A DNA stretch of 32,255 nucleotides from a virus. The position numbers and the translations under genes are program-made. The notes below the pieces were generated by a model. It worked only from the letters and a program-made list of their open reading frames with translations, was not told where the DNA came from and did not search any database. The DNA lies in IMG/VR virus record IMGVR_UViG_3300046009_005978, positions 1 to 32,255 of that record; one strand, given 5' to 3'. Of this stretch, positions 24,701 through 32,255 are shown in pieces (within the stretch, counting starts at the first letter, position 1; the number at the start of each line of letters is the position of its first letter).

Positions 24701-26296
24701 CCAAATATTCCAAACCCAGATTCAACTACTGAGTTATCATTTGACTATTACATGGCAAGAATTGATAAACTCGTGTTGTCGAAAGATAAAGAATTCAGAA
24801 TTATTAAAGGTAAGTCAGGTGTAGTCCCATCAGTCCCACGAGATGATGATGATGCAATGACTCTATACACATTGCGCTTACCACCATATGTTAATGACGT
24901 TCAAGCCATTCGTATGGAGTATAATGAAAATCGCCGCTTTACGATGAAAGACATCTCAAGTCTTGATAAGCGTATTGAAAAACTTGAGTTTTTTGTTTCG
25001 TTAAACAACGTAGAAAAACTCGCAATGTCTGATAAAACAAGTTACGAAGATAATACTGAAAAAGAAAAGTATGGTATTGTTGGTGAGAATTTTCAAAACT
25101 TCTCGATTGCAGACTTTAAAGATCCAGCATTTAGTTGTGGATTAGATCGAGGGTTCTTAATACCAAGAACAGAAACAAAGGCATTGTCATTCGCAAATAA
25201 ATTTTTATCAAATGCAAAACTTAATAAAAAGACAATATCACTAAACTTTACAGAAACACCTGCAATCTCTCAAAATCTTGCTTCTGATAAGGCAGTGTCT
25301 GTACAACCATTCCTATTCGGTCAGTTTAATGGTATTGTTGAGATGTATCCAGAAACTGATTTCTGGGTTGAGAATAAACTCAAGCCAGAAGTAATTACAG
25401 TTCCTGAGCGTATTATTGTTGAGCATACAACAGTTTATAAAGAAACAGTTATTGAAAGACAACCTCAAATCACGATTGAACAGATTTTCCCAACGAGAAA
25501 TGTTGAGACTATTATCATTCGTGAACCTGCAGTTGTTCCAATTCCATCTACGCCTGATGTGGTTATTGTGGATAATCCTCCACCACCAATTATTGTTCAA
25601 CCAGATGTGCCAGTTGAACCACCTCCACCTCCTCCACCACCAGAGCCACCACCTCTGCCGTGGGAACCACCACCTCCTCCTCCAGAGCCACCAACTCCTA
25701 TCGATTTGGGTAGCCCACCTGATCCAATCTGGATTCCATATGACCCACCACCAGTACCACCTGATCCTGAACCAGTGGTTGTCACTCAACCAATTGCAGC
25801 TGGCGGTGGTGGATGCGTTGTGCTCGAGAGTTTCATTCCACTTGTTGAATCAACAATTGTCAACAAGAGAGAAGTCAAACAAGCATTCCAATTAATCTCA
25901 GGATTTAAGATTAGTCTTGGATCTGAAAATGAATCTCTCGAACCAGTTATTGGGACTGTTGTAAATAATTTTGTGGATGTACAACCTTGCGTTAGAATAG
26001 AAACAGAAAGTGGAATTTCATTAGTATGTTCTACAACTGCACCAATTTACACTAAAGAGTTAGAATTTGTTAATGCTCCAGATTTGATGGGACGTTCAGT
26101 TGCTTGCATGAAAGACGGAGCAACATTCTGGGATAAAGTTGTTTCCGTTGAATCCGTTGGAGACAAATTTGTAAATGTGATTGATGCAGGTGGAACAGCA
26201 TTTTGGGCTGGAGAAAAAGAAGATTCATACATATTGCATCATAATGTGAAAGCATGGAATCGTACTGATCAGGGACTTGAATACGATAAGAAATAA
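21776..26296 (+). CDS. Large DUF4815-type baseplate protein with C-terminal Hint-like domain
   Basis: A 1506-residue protein. The N-terminus has the DUF4815 pattern of phage baseplate proteins: NIDPYYDDF (4-12), RILFKPGKAVQARELTQIQS (24-43), GDHVFQDGSPVIGG and VFYVDGFFV. The middle is beta-rich and includes one gp7-type module near nt 23250-23460. The region before about residue 1200 also has DCLDFRPSRP and YYMARIDKLVLSKDKEF. Residues about 1225-1266 (VPERIIVEHTTVYKETVIER and on) lead into a proline-rich linker (1267-1340), then Gly4 and a 144-residue Hint-like domain (1347-1490), with a 16-residue tail. It holds the position where T4 has gp9/gp10 and may replace them on the wedge periphery. 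Its exact role is unknown. RBS-like AGG lies at 21765-21767. Confidence 0.8.
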   Translation: MEFNIDPYYDDFEDNAKNNNYMRILFKPGKAVQARELTQIQSILQNQIKQFGDHVFQDGSPVIGGNLTLDNKVRHVKLLESYNNVDIEIDDFDRKVVRNTSGSVQAKVLATYFPTDGVPTLIVKYLTGLEFQDGDVIKIAGTTTQAQLIASNASGQATVVSINDGVFYVDGFFVQVSDQTVVAQAYGVNANVKVGLEITDTIVDSEIDTTLLDPAQGSFNYQAPGGDRYQFNLTLSTRPLDSVVDEAQFFELMRLENGIITKQVKYPVYAELEKTLARRTFDESGDYTVRPFRATVLDGTDANNYTLAIEPGKAYVKGFEFETLGTIKIDVEKPRSAADVKQLSDIDVDTSSGNYLYVTSVVSPGQGNAFINIASFEKLDIHCGLSSQINVGLGGSAANGFIYQNTKIGTARVRDFIRDDNSTESIVDGNGVYRIYLTDVNITPKVLKASGTHTSTTLNVASGQFMPRTNGLYTNVSITILPIRLDAVENVYATALGNTFTVNANNNGTFAGKVNVGDIVRVGDFAKEVTAVATGNLTVNSAFAYTMANSSSNPVVVYKQTEYSQNVSEQTRTIANSWWQANYATLEVDRAFDNDGVPDNNTVFQLNFGVDDAKCLVSGVAVANSLLANVNVAMNIALDSKLITGDTYLSDPQDKIFIYQLPGSFVRRTSINNADYEYDKMVMNKTVSGTPGVFVIGSGTLAAAESIPWSGTTSSIRDNLVVYVRDKGASSTPNGSLLNLTSANVTVTSSQITIDTGDAALQAIDAVVRVKLNDTEDLIRTKTYYADSSFSADPFTYPTSNATANVEVSLTNLGHVASLNLANGLIWLSNPSFNAVRPGDSISLFLPDVVKVNKVLMGNTTHYPDSNNVEDITERFVFDYGQRDDKYDHARIILKQGYGSPSGKLLVHVDFYHHIFSTVNKLSFFGPSSYSQEQYDDNLIPVYAAQINGGIYNLRDCLDFRPSRPIGDVSDSFNVPNIPNPDSTTELSFDYYMARIDKLVLSKDKEFRIIKGKSGVVPSVPRDDDDAMTLYTLRLPPYVNDVQAIRMEYNENRRFTMKDISSLDKRIEKLEFFVSLNNVEKLAMSDKTSYEDNTEKEKYGIVGENFQNFSIADFKDPAFSCGLDRGFLIPRTETKALSFANKFLSNAKLNKKTISLNFTETPAISQNLASDKAVSVQPFLFGQFNGIVEMYPETDFWVENKLKPEVITVPERIIVEHTTVYKETVIERQPQITIEQIFPTRNVETIIIREPAVVPIPSTPDVVIVDNPPPPIIVQPDVPVEPPPPPPPPEPPPLPWEPPPPPPEPPTPIDLGSPPDPIWIPYDPPPVPPDPEPVVVTQPIAAGGGGCVVLESFIPLVESTIVNKREVKQAFQLISGFKISLGSENESLEPVIGTVVNNFVDVQPCVRIETESGISLVCSTTAPIYTKELEFVNAPDLMGRSVACMKDGATFWDKVVSVESVGDKFVNVIDAGGTAFWAGEKEDSYILHHNVKAWNRTDQGLEYDKK
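25574..25800 (+). other. Proline-rich linker of the DUF4815-type protein
   Basis: Residues about 1267-1340 contain runs of four to eight prolines interrupted by Glu, Val, Trp and Tyr, for example NPPPP then EPPPPPPPPEPPPLPWEP. Such a stretch forms a stiff polyproline-II rod. It separates the baseplate-anchored part from the Hint-like domain, so the latter would project away from the body of the protein. Long apparent reading frames on the opposite strand here are artefacts of the composition. Confidence 0.85.
25814..26245 (+). other. Hint (Hedgehog/intein-like) domain, block B His replaced
   Basis: Residues 1347-1490. It opens with Cys1347 after Gly4 (GGGGCVVLESFIPL, block A-like). Block B appears as TESGISLVCSTTAPIYT, in which Ala1422 stands where intein-like domains have the TxxH histidine. 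LMGRSVACM and a long strand pair with FVNVIDAGGTAFWAGE follow (block F-like). It closes with HHN at 1488-1490 (block G-like). A length of 144 residues is right for a minimal Hint fold. Sixteen residues follow the Asn. Cleavage at Cys1347 or Asn1490 is inference. Loss of the block B His could weaken thioester formation. Confidence 0.6.
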
Positions 26297-26314
26297 TTTA
26301 ATTGGGAAACAATA

Positions 26315-29300
26315 ATGGCAATTAAAACAGAGTTTGGAACAGTAGTTGTTGATACAAATCTAGTTCCTTATATGAGACCTATAGATATCGAGTTTACTGC
26401 TCGAAATCTCAAACCATATAAAATCGGTAGTGTCTTTTTCGACGACATTGCCGTTAATCGCTTTTGTCAAGTTGGCAATAAAGTAGAAATTGATGCAAAG
26501 AAAGTTATTGCAATTACTTCAAATACGGCAACAGCACCAACCTCTGGTCAATTAGTATACCAAGGATCGTCAAACGAAGCCGCATCATTTACCGCAACTG
26601 TTGATGCATATTATTCTGGCAACACAACGGTAATTCTTCGTTCGTTATCTGGAAATTTTGATGATACAGCTTCGTTGTTTATTGAAAATGGTTCGGGTGC
26701 AACTTACGCAAATGCAAGAATTGTCACTGTAAACGATTTCAATACATCAGATTCTTTCTATGCTGGAGAAGGTGTTATTTCTCCACAATCAAATACGTTT
26801 GCGACAGTTATCGCAACGACTGGTGATGATGTTGTTTATCTAAATCAAAATTATCATAATATTAATGTTGTTGCAACCAGCGGTTCTACGCTTGCCGATT
26901 ATACTAGCAAGTTTAAGGTTGGTGATCTTGTATTCCAAACTGCAGATGGTCAAAACAGATATGACCTTGCAACATTCCGCGGACATGTTGAATACATTAA
27001 CACGACTGGTGGAGCAATTGCAATTCGTCCAATCGACGGAACATTAGTTGCTAATGCCACAAGCACTTCGACAAATGCAAACGCCAGACTCTGGTGTGTT
27101 ACTGATACATCTTCACCTAAACCACTTCACCTAAACTCATTTAATCTTTCTGGTTTTCCAGTAGATTCTTATCTTAAGAGCGTCGCAAACTCTGCAAACA
27201 TTAAGATTATGGCATACACACATACATCAGGTGTGCTTGCAAATACATTAAATGCGTCATTGACTGAGGTCTTATTACCAACTAGCGCAAATACTTCTTT
27301 TGCTGCTGGTAATCTAATTTACTTTACTAGTGGCACTTCTGCTGGTACACTTAAATTGATCACAGCAGTAAATGGTGCAACTGTTACTATTGACTCTGCG
27401 CTAGATCTAGATTATAACTCAAATACAACATATTCTATTGGTAACTTTATTGTAGATGATACTGGTTGCCTTGCTGGTGTGTTCAGCGTTCCAGCATATC
27501 CTGGATTTAAGTTTAAAACTGGTAATCGTGTATTAACAATCACTGACACTTCAACTGTAAGCGATCCAGATTACGCAATGCGCGCAGCTGGTTCATTTGT
27601 TGCAAGTGGTATATTAAAGACAACTCAAAGAATTCAAACAACACCAACACTTCCACCTCTCCCTGAAGTGGATTCTGATGCGCTTGTTCGTCCAATTTCT
27701 CCAGCTGATAGATCGTATAATACGGATGCAGTTAAAAATCCATCAACATCTTCTACTGGTTCAACAACACCAAGAATCAATCTCGGAGATGGTTTGTCTC
27801 AAACATTCTTTACACCACGTCCAAAATCAAGCGCAAACAAGCAAGATTATGGTATGTTCGTAAGTTCTGTTGATCTATTCTTTAAGAGTAAGCCATCAAC
27901 ATCTCTTGGTGCGATGCAGCTTCCAATCACATTGAAGATTGCAGAAGTTCAAAATGGTTATCCAACAAAGAATTATCTTGCTGCTAAGACAATTCAATGT
28001 AAGGATGTTAAGATTTCTACAGTTCCAAGCACGTCAAATACTTCAACTGTCACAAAGTTTACATTTGATGATCCAGTATTCTTAGAACCAGCTCGCGAAT
28101 ATGCGCTTGTTCTCGGATCTGACTCTCCAGATTATGAAGTATTCGTTGCAGAACTAGGCGCAGATGTTCTTGGTGCTACACCAACTCGTCGTATTTCCGA
28201 GCAGCCATACGCTGGTTCATTCTTCCGCTCACAAAACTCATCAACCTGGACACCATATCAGAATCAAGACTTGATGTTTGTGATCAATAAAGCAGTGTTC
28301 TTTAATTCTGGAGACGGCACTGCAAGATTTACACTAGATGAAGCACCAGAAGCAAATAACTTTGTTGATAAGGTTATTTTGATAGCGTCTGACCTTGACT
28401 TCCCAGTGACTGACCTTTCTTACAGCCTTCGTGGTGTTTACGCAAATGGATCAGGTCAAACTCAAGAAAGCGCCAGCGGCGTTGAATTGACTAAATTCTC
28501 ACCAGTTGAGTATGGAACTATTCTTGATAAGTCAAATAAAACATCTATCAATCGTCGTAAATTGCTCAAGGGTAACGCAAACAGCTTTATTTTAACAGTA
28601 ACTATGTCAACAGGCGATGCAGATATTTCTCCAGTAGTAAATATCGAAAGACTTGGTCTTACTGCATCTCGCTTCTTGATTAATAATGCTGGCATTCCAA
28701 ACAATCAAATTTCTCTTTTGAGTTATGGTAGTGGGTATAATGCAACAATTACTTCTGCTAATGTTTCAAATGCTCAAGAAAATGTATTTGGAACTTCAGC
28801 TTCGACATTAGTCGCAAATGCTGCGCTATATCGCCAATATATCTTTGCTAATAACGCAAATATTGGTTTCTATGCAATCAATATTGCTGGTGGTGGTGGT
28901 TCTGGCGCAACTGGCTTCGCTGTTGCAAACACTGATGGTCAAAATACTGTCAACTACGTTGTTATCACCGATCCAGGTAGCGGATATTTAACTAATCCGA
29001 CGATTCAAATCGTTTCTGGTAACGCATCACCAAATTCGAATGCAACAGCAGTAGTCGCTGGAGAAACAGGCAAATCTGGTGGTAATATTCAGGCGAAGTA
29101 TATTACTCGAGAAATTGTTCTAGAAGATGGCTTCGAGTCTGGTGATATTCGTGTGTTTATGGATGCGGTTCGCCCAACTGGAACAGACGTCAACGTTTAC
29201 TACAAAGTCAAATCAGTAGACGATAATGATCGTTTTAGCGATAAGAGCTGGCAGTTAATGTTCAAATATAAAGACATTTACTCCAAGAATCCTAGATCGC

Positions 29301-29485
29301 TCATTGGGTTAGAATTTAGACCAGACTTATTAGAAAACAGACTTTCATATGTTGAAAATGGAGTTACTTACCCTATTGGTGGTAAATTCAAGTCTTTTGC
29401 AATTAAGGTTGTATTGACCTCCTCTGACCCATCATTAGTACCTAAAGTTAGAAATCTTCGTATTATTGCGACCCCAGAAGGTTAA
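26315..29485 (+). CDS. Large phage structural protein of the baseplate periphery, unassigned
   Basis: A 1056-residue protein following the DUF4815 gene after 18 bases, with GGGA upstream. The N-terminal 55 residues (MRPIDIEFTARNLKPYKIGS and FFDDIAVNRFC) and a central block at about 510-651 resemble large structural proteins of marine T4-like phages, from memory. The central block has DYGMFVSSVDLFFKSKP, then LPITLKIAEVQNGYPTK, FDDPVFLEPAREYALVLGSD and SFFRSQNSSTWTPYQNQDLM. The region around nt 28700-29060 has a glycine-rich G-S-G-Y beta motif also seen in gp6. The final 130 residues include DGFESGDIRVFMDAVRPTGT. It may bind fibres or decorate the wedge. I know of no T4 counterpart. Confidence 0.75.
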   Translation: MAIKTEFGTVVVDTNLVPYMRPIDIEFTARNLKPYKIGSVFFDDIAVNRFCQVGNKVEIDAKKVIAITSNTATAPTSGQLVYQGSSNEAASFTATVDAYYSGNTTVILRSLSGNFDDTASLFIENGSGATYANARIVTVNDFNTSDSFYAGEGVISPQSNTFATVIATTGDDVVYLNQNYHNINVVATSGSTLADYTSKFKVGDLVFQTADGQNRYDLATFRGHVEYINTTGGAIAIRPIDGTLVANATSTSTNANARLWCVTDTSSPKPLHLNSFNLSGFPVDSYLKSVANSANIKIMAYTHTSGVLANTLNASLTEVLLPTSANTSFAAGNLIYFTSGTSAGTLKLITAVNGATVTIDSALDLDYNSNTTYSIGNFIVDDTGCLAGVFSVPAYPGFKFKTGNRVLTITDTSTVSDPDYAMRAAGSFVASGILKTTQRIQTTPTLPPLPEVDSDALVRPISPADRSYNTDAVKNPSTSSTGSTTPRINLGDGLSQTFFTPRPKSSANKQDYGMFVSSVDLFFKSKPSTSLGAMQLPITLKIAEVQNGYPTKNYLAAKTIQCKDVKISTVPSTSNTSTVTKFTFDDPVFLEPAREYALVLGSDSPDYEVFVAELGADVLGATPTRRISEQPYAGSFFRSQNSSTWTPYQNQDLMFVINKAVFFNSGDGTARFTLDEAPEANNFVDKVILIASDLDFPVTDLSYSLRGVYANGSGQTQESASGVELTKFSPVEYGTILDKSNKTSINRRKLLKGNANSFILTVTMSTGDADISPVVNIERLGLTASRFLINNAGIPNNQISLLSYGSGYNATITSANVSNAQENVFGTSASTLVANAALYRQYIFANNANIGFYAINIAGGGGSGATGFAVANTDGQNTVNYVVITDPGSGYLTNPTIQIVSGNASPNSNATAVVAGETGKSGGNIQAKYITREIVLEDGFESGDIRVFMDAVRPTGTDVNVYYKVKSVDDNDRFSDKSWQLMFKYKDIYSKNPRSLIGLEFRPDLLENRLSYVENGVTYPIGGKFKSFAIKVVLTSSDPSLVPKVRNLRIIATPEG

Positions 29486-29487
29486 TT

Positions 29488-29712
29488 ATGTCGAAAGCAA
29501 GGATTGAAGGAAGCCCCAATTTCATAAAAGATGAGAGAAACATTGCTGTGTTAAATACGAATAAAGCCGTTATTGCTAAACATGAGCAAAAAATGGCTGA
29601 ACTTCGTAGAAATAAGCAGGTTGACGACGACATAAATAATCTGAAATCTGAAGTTTCAGACATAAAAGATATGCTTTCCCAAATTTTAAAAGCCGTTAGT
29701 GGCGAGAAGTAG
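29488..29712 (+). CDS. Small coiled-coil protein
   Basis: A 74-residue protein, nearly all charged and helical. The C-terminal half, from DDDINNLKSEVSDIKDMLSQ on, has a clear heptad pattern of Ile/Leu/Val, so a coiled-coil oligomer is likely. It starts two bases after the stop of the 1056-residue gene and ends two bases before the fibre gene, so it is co-transcribed with both. Small coiled-coil proteins occur at this place in related phages as I recall. A linker or chaperone for the fibre is possible but unproven. Confidence 0.75.
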   Translation: MSKARIEGSPNFIKDERNIAVLNTNKAVIAKHEQKMAELRRNKQVDDDINNLKSEVSDIKDMLSQILKAVSGEK

Positions 29713-29714
29713 AC

Positions 29715-32255
29715 ATGGCAAATACAGTTAATGTAGGCATTACAACAACAGCCTGTACTTTCAATCAGTGGCGTATCACCGACAATCTCATGGCGAACGA
29801 CGTCAACGAGATTGCTCGTGGCAATTTCGTGAAGGCGACTGGAAATGTTACCATTTCTAATGGATTCCTTCTTCTTGCAAACTCCTCTGGTGGCGTTATT
29901 CTAGATGTTCGTGATGATACGAACATCGACGGAACACTTACCGTAAAAGATATCGAAGTTGATAACTCAACTGGTCACGTCTATGTTGATGCTGGCGATA
30001 TCTGGTTCCGTCGTATGGGCTCGGCAGATCGTTTCTGGAGCAACACAAACACAACATTCTTCTGTTCTAATGTTTCTGTAACAAACGCAGAAGTCGGAAC
30101 TTTGAATGTAAACAATCAGATGGTGACGGTAAATACCTCCATCTTTAATGTTGCAAATACTAATCTTGCAGCAACGATGAACGTCCACCCAGCCAATGTT
30201 TGGGTATTTGGCGCAAACTTAACTATTCAGAATACTTCTTCTGGATCTTTAAATGTCTTTAATAGACTATTGCACGTTAACTCTGGTAATTCGTTCTTCG
30301 GAAATACTTCTGCGCTTGCAACATTCAATGTCCATCCAGCAAATGTCAATTTCTTTGGCACGAATGTAACTGTATCAAATACAACTGCTGGATCGCTAAA
30401 CGTTGATAATCGTCTTGTGATGGTTACAACGCCAAATATTTTCTTCTCAAACACTCACTCATCAGCCAGATTTAATGTAAATCCAAATACTTACTTCCAT
30501 GGCGGTGAGGTGAATGTTGCGAATACTGCGCTTACTTCTACTGTAAACGTTCATACTGGTAATGTATTCTTCTTCAGTGGAAATGTTACAGTATCAAATA
30601 CAACTGATGGCTCTCTAAATGTCGACAATAGACTTGTTATGGTGACAACACCTAACATCTATTTCTCGAATACACATTCTTCTGCTCGCTTCAATGTAAA
30701 CCCAAACACCTTCTTTACTGGTGGCGAAGTCAACGTATCAAATACAGCATTGACTTCTACAATGAATGTTCACCCTGCAAATGTTTGGTTCTTTGGTGCG
30801 AATGTAACAGTATCAAACACCAGCGATGGCTCATTTAATGTTGATAATCGTTTGGTCAGAGTAACATCGCCAAATGTGATCTATGCAAACACTCATGCTT
30901 CCGCAAGATTCAATGTATTCCCAAATACATTCTTCCACGGTGGATTAGTAAACGTCGCAAACACTTCACAGTTTGCTACAGTTAACATTACGCCAAATAC
31001 TTGGATTTTTGCAAACCTAAACGTTGGCTCAAATCTTGAAGTTACTGCAAACACTTTCTTGTATTCTAATTTAACAGTATCTAAGAATACGCTAATTTCT
31101 CAAAATGCAAACGTCGTTGGAACATTCAATGTAACTTCTACTGCTGAAGTAACTGGAAACACATCGCTCTATTCAAACCTCGCTGTATCTAAGAATACAA
31201 CGATGTCGCAAAACGCGAATGTATCAGGTACGATGAATGTTGGTTCAATACTAGCAGTCACTGGCAATACTGAACTTCTATCCAACCTTGCAGTTTCTAA
31301 GAATACGACGTTGAGCCAAAACGCTAATGTCCTAGGAACTTTAAACGTAACATCTTTCCTCGATGTTGGTGCAAATACAGCAATTGCTGGCAATTTAGCG
31401 GTATCATGGAACACTTCTACTGGTAACTTGAGTGTTACGCAGAATGTTGCTGCTGGAAATATTGCTGCAGCAAATGCTGTTCTCACAAATAATCTAGCAG
31501 CAGGAAATCTTTCTGTTTCTGGTCTATCTAACTCTACTTGCGCAAACATTACTACGCTTTGGGTTCAAGACCTAACAGTACAAAATGCCATTGCTGCACC
31601 TGCAACAACGACAGGTTCTGAATATAGATTGCGCGTTAGCCAAGGTTCGCGCCAAGATGGTTTCTTTGGTGTTGGACTTGGAACTACGGCAAATGGTAAT
31701 GCATGGTTAAGATTTGATACTTCATCTGGCAATGTTTGGCGTGCAACGGCAAATAGCACTGAAGGAACTTACTATACGATTATCACGCGCCAAAATGTAT
31801 CTGATGATGTTGCAACAACTGATTCATCAAATGTTGCATCACTCACAGCAGTTAAGATCGCGAATGCAAATGCTCTTGCTGCGTTGGCTGCGGCAAACTC
31901 AGGAGCCAATTCTGTTTGGGTCTATGCTTACGGTGGTTCTGTTCTTTCAAAAGCAAATCTAAACTTTATCAATACTGCTTCTGTGAATGCATTTGCTGAT
32001 GCAAATGGTTCAACTCAAGCCAATGTATCGTTTGCAATGAACACTGCAAACATTGTGGCAATTGGTACTGGCGCTGCTGCTCTTACGATTTCGCCAAACA
32101 CTACGATTTCTCAAAATCTAACTGTAAGCGGTAATCTAACTGTCACAGGAAATATTACTGGTACATTGAAGTCGACAAAAGACTCGCTCACAACTGCTAC
32201 GGTTTCAGGCGCGACGACTGTCAACTTAAATAATGGTAACTGGTTTAGATATTTC
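29715..32255 (+). CDS. Repeat-built tail fibre-like protein (5' part, runs off the window)
   Basis: Open from ATG 29715 to the window end: 847 codons with no stop. The N-terminus has TTTACTFNQWRITDNLMAND followed by VNEIARGNFVK, a type of head that in related phages opens large fibre or adhesin proteins. After about 165 residues come three repeats of a unit of about 73 residues with core NVTVSNT-G-S-NVDNRLV. Four repeats of a 36-residue unit with NLAVSKNT-S-Q-NANV-G follow, and then a segment with EYRLRVSQGSRQDGFFGVGL, FDTSSGNVWRATANSTEGTY and VSDDVATTDSSNVASLTAVK. Composition is Asn/Thr/Val/Ala-rich, fitting a trimeric beta-rod. It should recognise the host surface, but the tip is outside the window. 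Confidence 0.85.
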   Translation, partial: MANTVNVGITTTACTFNQWRITDNLMANDVNEIARGNFVKATGNVTISNGFLLLANSSGGVILDVRDDTNIDGTLTVKDIEVDNSTGHVYVDAGDIWFRRMGSADRFWSNTNTTFFCSNVSVTNAEVGTLNVNNQMVTVNTSIFNVANTNLAATMNVHPANVWVFGANLTIQNTSSGSLNVFNRLLHVNSGNSFFGNTSALATFNVHPANVNFFGTNVTVSNTTAGSLNVDNRLVMVTTPNIFFSNTHSSARFNVNPNTYFHGGEVNVANTALTSTVNVHTGNVFFFSGNVTVSNTTDGSLNVDNRLVMVTTPNIYFSNTHSSARFNVNPNTFFTGGEVNVSNTALTSTMNVHPANVWFFGANVTVSNTSDGSFNVDNRLVRVTSPNVIYANTHASARFNVFPNTFFHGGLVNVANTSQFATVNITPNTWIFANLNVGSNLEVTANTFLYSNLTVSKNTLISQNANVVGTFNVTSTAEVTGNTSLYSNLAVSKNTTMSQNANVSGTMNVGSILAVTGNTELLSNLAVSKNTTLSQNANVLGTLNVTSFLDVGANTAIAGNLAVSWNTSTGNLSVTQNVAAGNIAAANAVLTNNLAAGNLSVSGLSNSTCANITTLWVQDLTVQNAIAAPATTTGSEYRLRVSQGSRQDGFFGVGLGTTANGNAWLRFDTSSGNVWRATANSTEGTYYTIITRQNVSDDVATTDSSNVASLTAVKIANANALAALAAANSGANSVWVYAYGGSVLSKANLNFINTASVNAFADANGSTQANVSFAMNTANIVAIGTGAAALTISPNTTISQNLTVSGNLTVTGNITGTLKSTKDSLTTATVSGATTVNLNNGNWFRYF
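30216..31019 (+). repeat. 219-nt (73-residue) tandem repeat in the fibre gene
   Basis: The anchor NVTVSNT begins at 30363, 30582 and 30801, exactly 219 bases apart. Within each unit come NVDNRLV, SARFNV-PNT and N-HP-NV-FFG blocks. A shorter, diverged 147-nt (49-residue) copy precedes the first unit at 30216 (NLTIQNT). Units differ mainly at third codon positions, so protein structure is conserved. The 24-residue difference between the short and full copies marks a possible inserted or lost block. Confidence 0.9.
31050..31481 (+). repeat. 108-nt (36-residue) tandem repeat in the fibre gene
   Basis: Units start at 31050, 31158, 31266 and 31374, exactly 108 bases apart. Consensus: N-T-x-L-x-S-N-L-x-V-S-K-N-T-x-x-S-Q-N-A-N-V-x-G-T-x-N-V. 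The fourth copy is the most diverged. Period and composition differ from the 219-nt repeat immediately before, so the rod changes architecture at about 31000. Confidence 0.9.

Noticed and set aside
25313-25789. Minus-strand reading frames opposite the polyproline linker
   Set aside because: Trp/Arg- or Gly-rich composition is the reverse of the proline codons, so these are artefacts.
29631-29638. CATAAATA before the fibre gene
   Set aside because: One mismatch from the late consensus and inside the small coiled-coil gene. Chance matches of this quality are frequent here.
31169-31549. Minus-strand reading frame opposite the fibre repeats
   Set aside because: Its internal repeats follow the fibre repeat period, showing that it is a shadow of the plus-strand gene.

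Overview
The window is part of the genome of a T4-like, contractile-tailed phage (myovirus) and holds little besides baseplate, tube and tail-tip genes. The genes resemble those of marine T4-like phages such as cyanophages and pelagiphages more than coliphage T4. Examples are the large DUF4815-type protein after gp8, the expanded gp7 and gp8, and a gp32 without its zinc cysteines. The sequence is AT-rich, densely packed and shows no insertion sequence, CRISPR array or tRNA that I can recognise. The host cannot be told from this sequence. Family names come from recalled similarity, not from a search.

Layout. (1) 1-1036: gp32 ssDNA-binding protein with its leader, closed by a strong UUCG-tetraloop terminator. 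(2) 1035-6377, minus strand: an assembly cluster transcribed gp4 (head completion), a conserved unassigned protein, a tube-fold protein (probably gp54), gp26-like, gp51-like and a tape-measure-like protein with a cell-wall hydrolase domain. Nearly all neighbours overlap as TAATG or ATGA. A slippery heptamer before the gp26 stop could also fuse gp26 to gp51. (3) 6411-12408, plus strand: gp48 tube cap, gp53 wedge, gp27-like hub, gp5-like spike without lysozyme, and an unrecognised helical protein. (4) 12411-29712, plus strand: a T4-type late promoter, then gp25, gp6, gp7, gp8, a DUF4815 protein ending in a Hint-like domain, a 1056-residue structural protein and a small coiled-coil protein. (5) 29715 to the end: the first 847 codons of a repeat-built fibre protein that runs off the window.

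How they fit together. The gp27-gp5 hub and spike, gp48/gp54 and the tape measure form the central axis. The gp26/gp51 pair probably chaperones the tape measure. gp6, gp7, gp25, gp53 and gp8 form the wedges, with the later large proteins and the fibre on the periphery. The muramidase that T4 carries on gp5 appears here on the tape measure instead. The wedge proteins gp7 and gp8 are much enlarged by a small beta-rich module, four copies of which stand in an exact 171-nt tandem in gp7.

No stretch above 300 bases lacks a gene. The longest non-coding pieces are the 85-base left end, the 52 bases after gp32, the 33-base divergent gap at 6378-6410 and the 40 bases before gp25.
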